A program made the position numbers and the translations under genes. The notes beneath the pieces were generated by a model. That model worked only from the letters and a program-made list of their open reading frames with translations, searched no databases and was not told where the DNA came from. This document shows, in pieces, positions 9,374 through 20,726 of a stretch of 64,000 bases of DNA (positions within the stretch are counted from its first letter, which is position 1; every line of letters begins with the position of its first letter). The stretch comes from Phytophthora quininea (taxonomy: Eukaryota; Oomycota; Peronosporomycetes; Peronosporales; Peronosporaceae). The stretch lies in NCBI GenBank assembly GCA_011947345.1, contig JAAVTG010000686.1, positions 1 through 64,000 on the forward strand, written 5' to 3'.

Positions 9374-10060
9374 ACAGAAGCGCTGCTCCAAACGCCAAGA
9401 CTGGTTTCGAGGAGTAGCTTGTGATATGACTGGTGTTCTCGAAATCATATACTTCAGGACACCCATAAAATCTGCCATAATCTTCGTAGCAAGAGTCGAG
9501 ATGGACATTGGACGCGTTCCAAGTCTGATGAACAGTGCTGCGACACCGAATATAGTCTCCTGGCTGTAGCTTTCGGTACGAAGCGGATCCCTGCCAAGAA
9601 GCAGCTTTTACATTGCAAGCTCTGAGATTTCTTTCTGCTGAAATTCGAGACTTCCTTGTTTACGGACAAACGTTTTCCAAAGAGGACGACTCATTAAAAC
9701 AAGGTCTCATCCCACCGCTTCCGTTGGTCCGCTCGAATAGCACTCGCCTTGTAGTTAACGCTTAACGTATCTGCTCGTTGTTTGCTTTCCAAGACCCCGG
9801 TGCCTCGCTGTTGACTGTGATTTTGCCAAAATATATCCATCGTGCTTGTTAGCACAAACGTCGGAAACGCCATTCCTTGTTCTTTGGTCCTTCGAGATGG
9901 CGGGTTGAGTTTACATGTAGCCTGCATTTGGAAAGTGTACATTTGTATCAACCAACACCGCAAAGGTCTCACCTCCGCAGCCTTCAATCCGAAGCCGATC
10001 ATTTGCGGCCCTCAAAGCTTGACGCAGAAGTCGAAAGAAACTTATATGTAGCGAGAATTT
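9374..10060 (-). pseudogene. CRN-type NTPase-nuclease pseudogene, upstream fragment (right of the inserted LTR element)
   Basis: Reading right to left it matches the copy at 12938-15984: ISFFRLLRQALRAAND, FAVLVDTN, AFPTFVLTSTMDIFW (compare SFPPFVLTHTMDANW), KLLLGRDP, then YSQETIFGVAALF and LATKIMADFMGVLKY. The P-loop and Walker B parts should lie further right but similarity stops near 10050-10060, just before the Crypton coding region. The gene was thus truncated at both ends and split by an LTR element. Several frame changes and stops. Confidence 0.8.
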
Positions 10061-10144
10061 GGCTGCGTTTGTTCTGCTCGTACTTAATTGAGTGGACTTT
10101 GACGGTCGACGACTTTTGAAGATCAAACAGAAGAAGCGCCGCCC

Positions 10145-12442
10145 ATGGCTAGTAGCGATGCTGTTCACGGCGACCTGGTACCCGGCTCCGACGGTGAGCA
10201 GCAAGATGATGGCGAAATGAATGACGACAGCGGCGACGAAGTACCCTGCAACGACGGTGACCACGTTGGCGACGACCTTGATGATCAAGTGCACGAAGTG
10301 AAAAACAATGTTATCGCAGCAAAGACAGTGGACATGTACTGGCGAGGAATCAGCCGCTACTTGTCGTGGCTGTATCAAAACAAACGAAATGTGCTTAGCG
10401 ATGTATTTCTTGCTTTGGTGCCAACTAGTAACCTGCAAAACGACGGAAACGTGGTGTCCCTGTCAAGCGACAGCATTTATCGTATCATCACTGGCAACCC
10501 ATTGCTACCGCCCATTACATACGATTTGCATCGTGCTGAGGACTTTGAACAATTTCTCGTGTCGTTGAGAAACCAGAAAGGTGGAAAACCTGGAACGTCA
10601 GTGTACGATTCTTTGCGATCAAGTCTATTTCACTTATATCGTGGCTATGGACGCACAATGCCCGAAGATTTTGCTGCTGACTTAACACTGTTCTTCAAAG
10701 GCTTGAAACGCACCGTAGCTCGTCGAAGTCACGCATCTGGTCAGAAACTTACCGAAGGAAAGGAGCCGTTGTCATTTTCCGTGTTGAGATTGTTGTGCTT
10801 GGCAATGATGAAGCGTCATACCGACGAGTATACATTCGCTCATACTTTCCTACTTATTAGCTGGAATTTAATGTGTCGAGCTGGCAGTACTGTTGGAATT
10901 CACGCTGGCCACATGAGGTGGGATGGTGACGCTATTGCTATTGTATTCGGTCACATGAAAAATGATCAGGAAGGGACGCGACCTCGAGACGCTCGGCATG
11001 TATATGCCAATCCGTTCATGCCGGAAATTTGCCCTGTGCTGTCGCTAGCAGTGTACGCAGCGGTATGTGGTTTGTCAAACTCGTTGCTGTTCCCTGGTCA
11101 AAACCAATACAATCGATTTTCCAAGATATTATAGCGTATCATGGTTGAACGAGACGTGAAAGTTTTGCTAGAGAGTGAAGGATTAAGGCCTGACGAGATT
11201 GGGACCCATTCAGCTCGCAAAGGTTCTGCTACATACGTTTCCTCATGCTCAAACGGCGGTCCATCCGCTGCTGCGATTTGTATCCGAGCGGGATGGACGC
11301 TTCCTGGAGTACAAAATACATATATTCGCTACGAAGCCGCTGGAGATAGAATTGTGGGTCGGTATGCAGCGGACTTACCATTTGGGCAAGCCGGCTTTGC
11401 TAGTTTACCTCCTTTTTCGAGGATTGCGACGATGAAATACGTCGAGGTATTGAATTGTGTTTTCCAAAGATGCCGAGTCATTTGATTCCTGCCGGGTGTT
11501 TTTCTTGCATCGCTGGTGTATCATCACAATTTTGTTACTGCAACACTTCCTGGCAAGCACTCACTGTATCAAAATGCATTGTTCGGAAACACGAGACTTG
11601 TAAATCGGTTGAAAGCCCGGGTAAAATGTCGAATTGCTACACCGACCGATCGGATTAGACCCACGGGTGTTCCTCCACATGTACATTTGTTGGTGGCGCT
11701 GCAGCATCAAGCTGATCAATTAGAAAAATTGACGCTTTCAGTGAATACGCTGGCCCCTACTGTCGTTGCCTTGATGCAAACAGAACTGGCGGCTTATCAC
11801 GGCTCAATTTCGCCTGCAACGCTGGATGCTAGTATATCCCGCGCACTTCGTAACACTGGGATCACCGCGCTGATACAGCACGTTCAAGGAGTCTCGTTGC
11901 CGCAAGAACATGTCAATCACCAGGAATAACAACAACCCGACCACTCCAATGATCGGCAAAATGCTGATCCTAATGCGTCCTTAGTCACGAGTCTGAATCT
12001 GAACAATTCGCGTCTTACTCGCGTGCCAGCCGACTTCGAGATCCCAAGCATGACCTTGGAGTGCGCTTGGGAGCACTGGTGCTGCGGAGACCCGAACCAG
12101 CGCTTTGGTCCGTACCGATTTTTACAATGGCAAGATCTATCTAACAGCAAAAAGCGCAAGCGATTGTCCCATTATCGCTGCATGATGATGGAAATCCAAC
12201 GCAAAATCGCGAAGACTAGCTGGATCGAGCGGCCTACCATCACCGAGGCTCGCAATATGCTGATGATAGCCCTGCTTCAACTTCCTATCAGTGCTGTTAC
12301 GGCCAAACATCGAGAGCGCCGCACGAGTCTGCTCAAATGGTCTACAGCCCTGCAAGAAATACGACGCAATCGTCGCCAAACAAGCGTTAGTGTAGGTGTA
12401 GCTAGCGGCATGCCACGCCTGCAAACAGTTGCTAATCATTGA
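10145..12442 (+). pseudogene. Crypton tyrosine recombinase with three in-frame stops
   Basis: A YR-type DNA recombinase of a Crypton element. From the ATG at 10145 a single frame of 766 codons runs to 12442, broken only by TAG at 11132, TGA at 11483 and TAA at 11927; there is no frame shift. The N-terminus is acidic. The SAM-like core DNA-binding part includes YWRGISRYLSWLYQNKR. Catalytic residues are visible: Arg in NLMCRAGSTVG, Lys in FGHMKNDQEG, His-x-x-Arg in GTHSARKGSA, Trp in RAGWTLPG and the Tyr in NTYIRYE. The C-terminal part (LECAWEHWCCGD, then KKRKRLSHYRCMMMEI) looks like a GCR1-type DNA-binding domain. Cryptons lack terminal repeats, so the outer edges are not defined. It lies next to the truncated NTPase pseudogene. 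Confidence 0.85.
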
Positions 12443-12937
12443 GTGCTTTGATTTACCTTCTACCTTCGTCTTCTTGTCAGCAACACTCGTCGTGGACTAC
12501 AACACGCTAACAAGTATAGTGTTGACTTGTGTAGGTGGCGGTAGTTTTTGTCTGCGTCAGACGCAGACAAATTCACAAAGAGGCCGGGCAGTAGCCGGGA
12601 ATAGCAGCAGTTGTATCGGAGAGCCACCAGCCGACTTGTGATTTTGTCTGCGCCAAACGCAGAAGATAACGCAGAAGTTTTGCTACAAAAGCCGACTGCG
12701 GCGCATACATATTCAAGAGAATTTGGGATCCAACGCAGGTGTTCGGGTTGAAGCCAGCAAGTTGCTGAAGTGAATAGCCGCACTCTGGAACAGTTCTTCG
12801 TTCATGGCGAGCAAAAACCCATGTTGAAACTGTGTTTCTGAGCAAAACGCCGGATGAATAAGCTGTTTTGGAAATACAGAGCATGTATTATCCTTTCGCG
12901 TTGATCGGTCCACGAATAACGCCTACCTTCATCAACG
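12443..12937. other. Interval between Crypton 1 and the NTPase-nuclease gene
   Basis: No gene recognised. It holds a strong hairpin (12547-12571) and a second related motif, TTTTGTCTGCG at 12642. These may belong to the 3' end of the Crypton. Confidence 0.4.
12547..12571. repeat. Perfect 10-bp stem inverted repeat, 5-base loop
   Basis: TTTGTCTGCG (12547-12556) is complementary to CGCAGACAAA (12562-12571) around the loop TCAGA. The arm recurs 95 bp downstream as TTTTGTCTGCG, followed after a few bases by ACGCAGAAGA, a decayed second hairpin. Confidence 0.75.
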
Positions 12938-15900
12938 TTACATTTCACGCCGACGTTTCTTGTCGGATCGACCAGGGTCTTGGATATCGATGACCTGCAT
13001 ATTAGCCACACTACCCATCCATACCTTATTGGCCTCCGTTTCAGCGTACTTCTGATCGTACCCTGATGCAGGCTCAAAATTTAATGTGCGATATCCGTCG
13101 CTACTTCGTCCGCCATCGCTGCCGACATCATAGCCTTTGACGAACTGTCAGTTTGAGTATCCACGTCATTTCGATGCTGCAGGTCGCCGTCTACAATCGC
13201 CATGGGATCCCACAGAGACTCTGCGATAGTACGCAATTTCTTCGCCACCTCCTCGTCGAGAAACGGAAACGTGGCCGTACGCACCGACCGGAAGCATAGA
13301 GTAAACCCAGTCTTCAAGGTAGTTGCTGCTGGTTGCTCACGAGCCGATACTGCTGCGCTTGGCATCGCGTCATCTTCATTCTGAGTACTGGACGCGCTCG
13401 GCGATCTCGCTCCGGTATCGTTACTTGAGCTCGTTTCTTCAAAATCGCTGCAATAGATGAGCCGATCTTCATTCCCCGCACGTTAATATAGATGCGAATG
13501 ACATCGTTGACACCCGTAGCGCTCAATGGGTTCGCGACAAGATTCTTCTTCTTCTTGTTCGTCTTGTTCTTCTTCCCTCCTTCTCCTTCCCCTTCTTCGT
13601 CTCCTGCCTCTTCGTCTCCTGCTTCTTTGTCTCCTGCTTCTTTGTCTCCCGCTTCTTTGTATTCTCCGTTTTCTTTTCGGTATTCGGCGCAGCATCGCTA
13701 GGTGTTGTCGGCTTATTCCCGGTGAAAACAAACGAAGGGAACATTTTCTCCGTGGCAGGCTTCGCGAATCCATTGTCCCTCGGGTGCCTGTTCTTTACTT
13801 GAATCAAAATCAGCGATACGTCTAGTTTTTCTCCCCACACGGAGTCTTCATCTTCACGTCTGACTGTTCGTCTGTCTCCACCTGCGGCCTCCGAAATATC
13901 GGAATTAACAAGTCGGCACCTTTGTGGTTGCGCGAAAAATACCCGCGGCCCGACGCCCCAGCAAGTATCAAAGCGTGTCTTCGTTCGGCTCAAGCTGCAG
14001 CTGAATAAAATGAGTGAACCCCATTTGCCAGTCTCCCCAACCATTTAGCCACGCTTCATAAGCAGCCTTGTCTTCTGTCGAGGCACGCGTCATACGCTTT
14101 CCTAGAACCTGGCGGTATTGTTCGGAAGTCTTACTTCCGAGCGTCTCCAAGAATGAATCCACAGACACAAACCCGACGGTCATACCATGGGCAGAAGGAT
14201 TGTCCCCAGTGCACACCTGTCCATCGCTAAAAGCATCAAAATGCGAGCAACTACTTTGTCAATCCCTCCTGTATCTAGCGCTTCGTTCAGCATCAATTTC
14301 CGGAATTGAGGCAGGATATGCGCAGATAAGGCGTTTTGCTCGTACCACACCCTCGTCGCGCCCAAAGTTAACACCGGATCTGACGCATAGCAACTTAAGT
14401 AGCCTTCTTTGTCGTAATTCACATAACCGAGAACTGCCATGAAGTCTGCAATGACCCGGGACGCCAACGCTGATGTTGCGTACGGACGCACTCCGGTTCG
14501 ACACAACATGGACGCAACACCGAACAGGGTGCTCTCGCTGTAATTCTCGTCTTGAGGAGATTTTCCCCAGCAGCAACTTCTTCGCCGCAAAAGTGACCAT
14601 ATTCGCGGCTTCACCCTCATCTCCTGCGGCCCGCATTGGACGACCCATCTGCTTCAGAGCTTCCAACGCCGCCTCTTCAGGACCGGTGACGACAAACTTG
14701 TACTTGGGGATATTGTGCTTCTGCGACGGACTCTCCTCTTTTCCCCTGTCGTCGCTCCTTTATTATATCCCTTCGGCGTGTAACTCTCCCAATTAGCATC
14801 CATTGTATGAGTCAGCACGAACGGCGGGAAAGATGCCTCGCCGGAGGTATCGAAATATGATGGATTTTTGGCATCGAGACGGTCAGGTCAGGGCTTGTAT
14901 CCACCAGAACTCCGAAAACTCCACCTCCAGCTTCGATGTTCTTATTTGCATCCGCAAGAGCCTGACAAAACAGGCGGAAGTAGCTGATACCTGTACTGTC
15001 CTCCTTCGTAAGAAGAGTCCTCGCCTCGTCAACAATCACAATCACTACTCGGTCATTCCCTCTTTCAGCTGCACTACCATATTTCTCGTACGAATTTACC
15101 GCCTTTTGTTCCTGCTGTTGCCGCTCTTGGTCGTGTCGCTTTCTTAATGTTGTTGCTACCACCGCATTCGTTTCTACCAACGTGAATAACTCCGTCCACA
15201 TCGGCTGGATACTGTCCCAATTTGCTGTTGCGTGGTAGTATATGGTTTCCAAACGTATTGAAGAAGTTGTAGAGCTATCATCGAACAGCCAGTCGCGAAG
15301 ATCGGGCGTCACCTCCGGATACCCTGTCGACTCGTGCATGCGTACGCATAGGTACAGGACCTTCACCTTCGAGCTGGTTGCCTCCGCTTTGACGGCGAGC
15401 TCGTACAGCATTCGACTCTTGCCGAAACCGGAGCTCTGAACGACCGCCACGCACGACACCCTGTACTTCAAAGGGTCGTACTCCTTCCAGCACTGTCGCA
15501 CATATTCACCAAACTTGACGTCGGCGTCCCCGACGTACGCTCTCTTTGTGAACGCGCGCTCTAGTCGACTCATTTCCTCTGGGGATAGCTTAACAGCAGT
15601 AGCGCCCCCAAAGAATGTTTCCGTGGCTTTGGCCGCCACCATTTTCGCCACTTCCTCGGCAAGGTCATCAGATACTGAGTAAGTTTCGTGGCGTGCATCG
15701 ATCATAGCCGAGATATAAACGCTGAGATTCTTCAACCTCTCGCCCCAGTGGCGTTTCGCCATATCCAAAGACAGCACTTCCACAGCATTTGGCGGCTCCT
15801 TCAGGATGCCCTTCTGCGTTTTCAATATGTCGCCTTCCTCGAACTGGGACTCCAACAGCCTAAACACTTCAGTGTTCACGAATCTAACCAAAGCCTCGAT

Positions 15901-15984
15901 TTTCTCTTGCTCACTGGTCGGTGGCTGCGTCAAACACCGAACAGAAACGTTAGCCAGCACTGCCGCGGAGTAGGCACGACGCAT
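12938..15984 (-). pseudogene. CRN-type P-loop NTPase with PD-(D/E)XK nuclease domain, multiply frame-broken
   Basis: About 1000 codons. From an ATG at 15984 (upstream frame open but without ATG): a helical region, then the Walker A motif QSSGFGKSRMLYEL at about 15420, Walker B VVIVIVDEARTLL near 15020, FGVLVDTS, then SFPPFVLTHTMDANW. The middle continues in shifted frames (NIPKYKFVVTGPEEAALEAL; STLFGVASMLCRTGVRPY; VVARILMLLAMDR). The C-terminal part has HKGADLLIPIFRR at about 13905 and LDVSLILIQVKNRHP at about 13800, the spaced D ... QxK of a restriction-type nuclease, then a KKQET repeat, VNDVIRIYINVRGMK, and a KKRRREM end. This NTPase-REase architecture is known from Crinkler-type proteins of oomycetes and fungi. 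No CRN LFLAK header is visible. At least five frame changes; some may be sequencing losses. Confidence 0.8.
13594..13662. repeat. 15-bp tandem repeat within the NTPase-nuclease gene
   Basis: About four units of (C/T)T(T/C)GTCTCCTGCTTCT. On the coding strand one frame gives KKQET pentapeptides and another KEAGD; the surrounding 130 bases are almost pure pyrimidine on the plus strand. Confidence 0.7.
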
Positions 15985-16295
15985 GTTGGGGGTTTGCGCA
16001 CCTGGGCTTGAGTGTCGGCGGCGCCTACGCCCTCGGCGCGCTCCGTTCTCTCCATCGTTTTGGCCGAGAATTCTCCGAATCCAACGAAAAGTCAATTTGT
16101 TGACAAAAACGATTTATTATTTGTCATTTTATCGAACAACCTTCGTGCAACCATACGTCGTGTCACTTAATGAGTATCAGATCGGATTTTGTATGGGTCG
16201 TGACCCGAGTCATTATCACGTTTCGGACCTAATCGAAATATCTATTTTGATGTTATCGACTTCAATCGTGAACGGACGCCAAAGCCGCAGCCACG

Positions 16296-18409
16296 ATGGT
16301 CAAGGAGACCGGCATTTCGCTCGGGACGTATGCAATAGCAACAACAGCATCAGTGACTCGCCATCCTGTAGACGATAGTGCTGTTCAAGTGCAAATAGAG
16401 GAGAGCGAGCGAGAAACGCTGAAACGAACGCTGGAGGAGCGTCCTGGAAGTACTGAAAGGAAGTACGAGGGATGCCAGAAAGAGTTTGCAGAGTGGTGCA
16501 GTGCAAAAGCGTTTTGTGATGGAGCTACTGTCACCAAGGGCAAGTTACACCTTTTCCTGTCGGAGCAGGTGGTGGGGAGGGAGTATAAGAAAAGAAGGGC
16601 ACGATTGTGGGGGATCAAAAGTCTGTGGCTATGCTAATGCTGTTACGGATTTGTACAATCAGCAGGTTGCGCTACGGGTAAACTTGAACGAGCACCCCGG
16701 TCAGCTCAAGTGAAGCAGCTGCTTCGAATTGCTCAAGCTCAAACAGCACAAACAAATTTTTTTATCAAGATCGAGGTGTTGGTTCCCTTCTAGACGGCTA
16801 TCACTCTGAAATGCAGTTCCGACAAATTTGTGATGCCTTTTTGCAGCGTGGAGATCTTCGTGGACGTGCAGCGTTTCTGGTTTCTCACTATGGATTGTTG
16901 CGCGGTGAAAATGTGCGTGATTTAGAGTTGGCGGACATGTTTTCGCAGCCGCTTGACAACGAAGGTTTTCAGCCCTGCATCGCTCTAGTTCTATTGATTC
17001 AGCATGGAAAAACCAATACGTACGGGAAGCTACAGCATTGTGGATTCATGCGCAACAAGAATGTTCACTTGTGTCCAATCGGAGCTGTTGCATTTTATCT
17101 CTTTGAGCGTTTTTTTCATGTGGACTTGGAGCCGCTTCCATCGTTCAAGTCTTCAAGAGACTAGTACGACACCAAGTTTCTGCGTGGCAAGAACCGAACA
17201 AAATCACTTTCATACGAGACACACAAGAGCTGCTACGAAGCTGTGTTCACTCACCTGGGACTGACGTTCAATAAAAACGCACATCAACAGACAACAAGGC
17301 GTTAGGCAACTTGAAAGTGCAGATGTTGATATCTCCCAAACCCGGCGACACGGGCGTTGGGGAATGGATACCGTCGAAGCCGTGTACTCAGCTCCGTTAG
17401 CTCGCGAGGCTATTCGAGCGCTCTCTGGTCATCCTCCAAAAGCTCGTCTGTACTATCTGGATCGCGCTATCATTGAACCTCCTGGTGATCTCCTGCTAGA
17501 CATTTTCCCCGGTTTACAGGTCTGCAAAGAAAATATATTATCAGGTGAATGGGAACGCAATTTGTTGCACGTGGCTTCATCGAATTGCTCAAGTACTTAC
17601 GTGTGGTGCTGATCCAAGACGCAGACATTCTATTTACGCACCTCCCAGCTAAAGTTCGACAGCATAAGATCTTCGGCGAGCGATTTCTGCAGTACCGCAC
17701 ACAGCTCTTGACTGCCGCCCAGGTAGCTCAGCACCCAGTTGAGGCCCAACTGCAGGTAGCGATGCCGCTCTTGGCTGAACAAATTCGTACTCAACACGCA
17801 GCAGTCTTGGATAAAGTCGAGTCCTCACACACGGAAATAGTTAGCCAAGTCCAACAAATGCAACGCCAGCTCACCTCGTTTCTGCATGGAAGCCTTGCCT
17901 TCCGATTGCAACCTGTTCAAATCAACACCAGTGAAAGCTGCGGTCAGCTATCAGAACGTGGGCAAACCGCCTGCGTTATTGTGTCAGACACTACCCGACC
18001 AGCAACGCCTCCGTCAAGTTGCAGTAGTCCTCAGTATCGCATGAGCCGTAACGTATCTACTGTGCAGGAGTTATGGACTGAATGGCACGATGGCGTGGCA
18101 AACCAGCCTTCTATTGAATCACTAGAGCATTCCTTTGGCACAAAATGGCGCTCGTCAGCAAGTGAGTCAAAGTTTTTTTCGAGACGCTTGTACGTCATAA
18201 AATACGTACGAGGTCTCGTGGTAGCCGGGCTCTCAATTGAGTCAGCTATTGGCAAGGCTGATGGTGAGCGTGGCCATAGAAGTACCGACGCATTTTCAAA
18301 ATGGTTGCGTAGTAGAGATAGCAGCAGAAAACACGCGGCTTCGGCTTGGTATCTGCGTTTACCGGGTCAAAAGGTCATGACTCGGTCGCAACTTTTCCGT
18401 TTAACTTGA
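16296..18409 (+). pseudogene. Second, divergent Crypton tyrosine recombinase, frame-broken
   Basis: Pieces in order: N-terminal SAM-like region (KYEGCQKEFAEWCSAKAF) from about 16440; a catalytic Arg block FLVSHYGLLRGENVRDLELAD at 16880; beta-hairpin Lys in IQHGKTNTYGK; a His-x-x-Arg region and GRWGMDTVEAVYSAPLAREA with the probable nucleophile Tyr at about 17350-17410. From 17549 a long frame carries a coiled coil and the GCR1_C-type DNA-binding domain (TVQELWTEWHDGVANQPSIE, then FSRRLYVIKYV). The element needs at least four frame changes to read through, so it is inactive as written. It is not a close copy of the Crypton at 10145. The two flank the NTPase-nuclease gene in the same orientation. 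Confidence 0.82.
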
Positions 18410-18691
18410 TAATGCATGCCACCAGTCGGCCATACAAAATCAAGTGTATAAGGCTAAAGCAATACATTTGGTGTAGTAAAAATTGTAGTAGCCCATTCTC
18501 GGCCATTCTTTGATATGGCACGAATTAGGACCAATAATATATATAGCATTTTTTTACTGATAATCTTGTTGAAGAGGCACTCGAACAGAGCTTTGCTGCG
18601 GTGCTTGTGTCGTTCGCTCGTAGCCCACACGCCATGAGTTCACTCGCGAATCCTCCTCCTCTTGAACAAGTTGGGACTTTCTTGCCTGAAA
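18410..18691. promoter_or_regulatory. Upstream region of the ligase gene
   Basis: At 18490-18511 a GCCCATTCTC block followed by CATTCTTTG resembles the oomycete initiator plus flanking promoter element (GCTCATTYY...AWTTTG). If used, the 5' leader would be about 180 bases. Suggestive only. Confidence 0.3.
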
Positions 18692-20616
18692 ATGCTGGGT
18701 CGTCGACTACTGCACTCTGCTGTTCGAAATCCCCTCCATGGGGCCTCAAGGCACTACCGACCACGTTCGCTGCAGTTGTTTTCGACTATTGTGCACGATT
18801 CTCCGCATCCGGCAGTAGAAATCCCTAACAAGACCATTTGGGACGTCGTGGAAGACCAACTGTGCCTTCACCAGCACAAATCAGCCTTCATTGACGGGAT
18901 CACCGACGAGAGACTGACATTTGGACAATTGTACGAGCGAGCGAGGAACTTCGCTGTTGCACTGGCAAAAGACGGCGTTAAAAGGGAGATGCAGTGATCC
19001 TGCATTCGATCAACTGTTTGGACTACCCCATGGCCATCCTCGGTAGGATTTTGGATGTTGGAATGAGGTTATTGTTGATGGAACTAACAACTTCTGTGTA
19101 TTTGGCAGCGCTGACGGCACTAGGAGCTGTGAGTTCACCGGCTTCGCACATGTTCACGCCGGCGGAGTTGGCAGTGCAGATCAAAGCAGCTAAGGTGAGT
19201 AGAAAATGTGTTTTGTTGGTCACTAGGTGGAGTTCTTTTACCTATACGTTTTGGTTGTGCTAGGCCAAGTACATCATCACGCACAAAGACCTCGCGACTA
19301 CGGCGATTGAAGCTGCTCAATCGTGCAGAGTGGACAAGAAATTCATCTACACGATGGGCGGATCCGACCACAGTTTGAAATGCGTCGAGTATGTTTCCAT
19401 GATCCCCCACGAAAGTGAATATTAACGACCTCTTTGTCTTGGTTAGCGAGCTGACTCGGATCCGTGATGACTCTTTCATGCTTGAGAAGATCGACCCGGA
19501 GTCCAATGTGCTGCTGCCATTTTCCAGCGGAACGACAGGAACACCGAAGGGCGTTGCTTTGAGCGCGAGAAACATCCTGTCGAATGCGCTCCAGGTCAAC
19601 CACGTCGAAAATCTCCACGGATCTTCACTTGGCTTAGTGCCGTTCTTCCACATCTACGGCATCAAGATGATGCATTTGACGCTATACCAAGGAGCTGCGA
19701 AGGTGATTCTGCCTCGCTTCCAGCCCGATACCTTCCTGAAAGCTCTGTCCACCTACAAGATCCGAACAGCGCACATTGCTCCTCCATTGGCTCTGTTCCT
19801 CGCCAACGACCCCATCGTAGAAAAATACGACATATCCGCCACGAAGTTTGCTGTGTCCGCTGGTGCCCCAATGGGCAAAAAGGTTGAAAAACTTGTGAAG
19901 GACCGACTGGGGATCACGATCAAACAGGCGTACGGCATGACGGAAGCCTCACCAGGCGTCAATTACGCTGAAGAAGCTATGATCAAGTCGGTACGTGACG
20001 TGAAGTCGAAGCTCACCGCTGTGGACCTAACAGCATATCTCATTGTGTCCAGGGAAGCGTGGGTCGATTGCTGCCGAACACACAGCTCCGTGTGAAATGC
20101 ACCGCCACGGATAAGGACCTTCCGGTCGGTGAACACGGAGAGTTGCTGTACAGAGGTCCGCAAGTCATGATCGGATACACCAACAACGCGGAGGCGAACA
20201 AGAACGTATTCACCGAAGACCGATTCCTCCGCACGGGCGACATTGGCTATATTGATGAGGATGGCTTCGTGTTCATCGTTGACCGTGTAAAGGAACTGAT
20301 CAAGTACAAGGGACACCAGGTAGCCCCCGCCGAGCTGGAAGACGTGTTGATCCACCACCCGCAAATCGCAGATGCTTGTTGTATCCGTGGCAAAAATGAC
20401 TTCGGCGAGGAGATTCCCAAGGCTTACGTGGTGCTGAAAGACTCGACAAATGCAGCGGGGCTGACGGAGGAAGACGTGATGGACTTTGTCGCGACGAAGG
20501 TAGCTCCATTCAAGAAGGTGCGTCAGGTGGAGTTCATCGATGTGATTCCTAAGAGCCCAACGGGAAAAATTCTTCGACGCGAGCTCCAAGTCCACGAGAA
20601 CAAGCACCATCACTAA
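18692..20616 (+). CDS. 4-coumarate--CoA ligase-like acyl-CoA synthetase, probably mitochondrial
   Basis: ANL-superfamily enzyme that activates a carboxylic acid with ATP to an acyl-adenylate and transfers it to CoA. Five exons: 18692-19042, 19109-19194, 19264-19388, 19447-19990, 20053-20616, with introns of 66, 69, 58 and 62 bp. About 556 residues, the usual family size. The ATG at 18692 gives an Arg-rich mitochondrial presequence (MLGRRLLHSAVRNPLHGASR). Motifs: P-loop-like SSGTTGTPKG at about residue 215, YGMTEASP at 349, TGDIGYIDEDGF at 430, and the catalytic Lys in SPTGKILRREL near 540. One base seems missing in the A-run 18980-18983 of exon 1 (GVK-KGDAVILHS resumes one frame over). The substrate cannot be fixed; phenylpropanoid or medium/long-chain fatty acids are both possible. 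Confidence 0.88.
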
Positions 20617-20726
20617 ATGAACAAACTTGAAAATGAAGCACCATATTTTCTCCAAGACTGAATACCGTGATCAACAAAATGGACACGTCGCTAAGTCGTT
20701 TCAATGCCGTCGAAAACCCTGATGTT

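Noticed and set aside
13540..13670. Poly-pyrimidine stretch as a regulatory or triplex element
   Set aside because: It is explained by a Lys/Glu-rich tandem coding repeat inside the NTPase-nuclease gene.
16296..16637. Independent 113-codon gene
   Set aside because: It is the N-terminal piece of Crypton 2; the sequence continues in another frame after a GGGG run.
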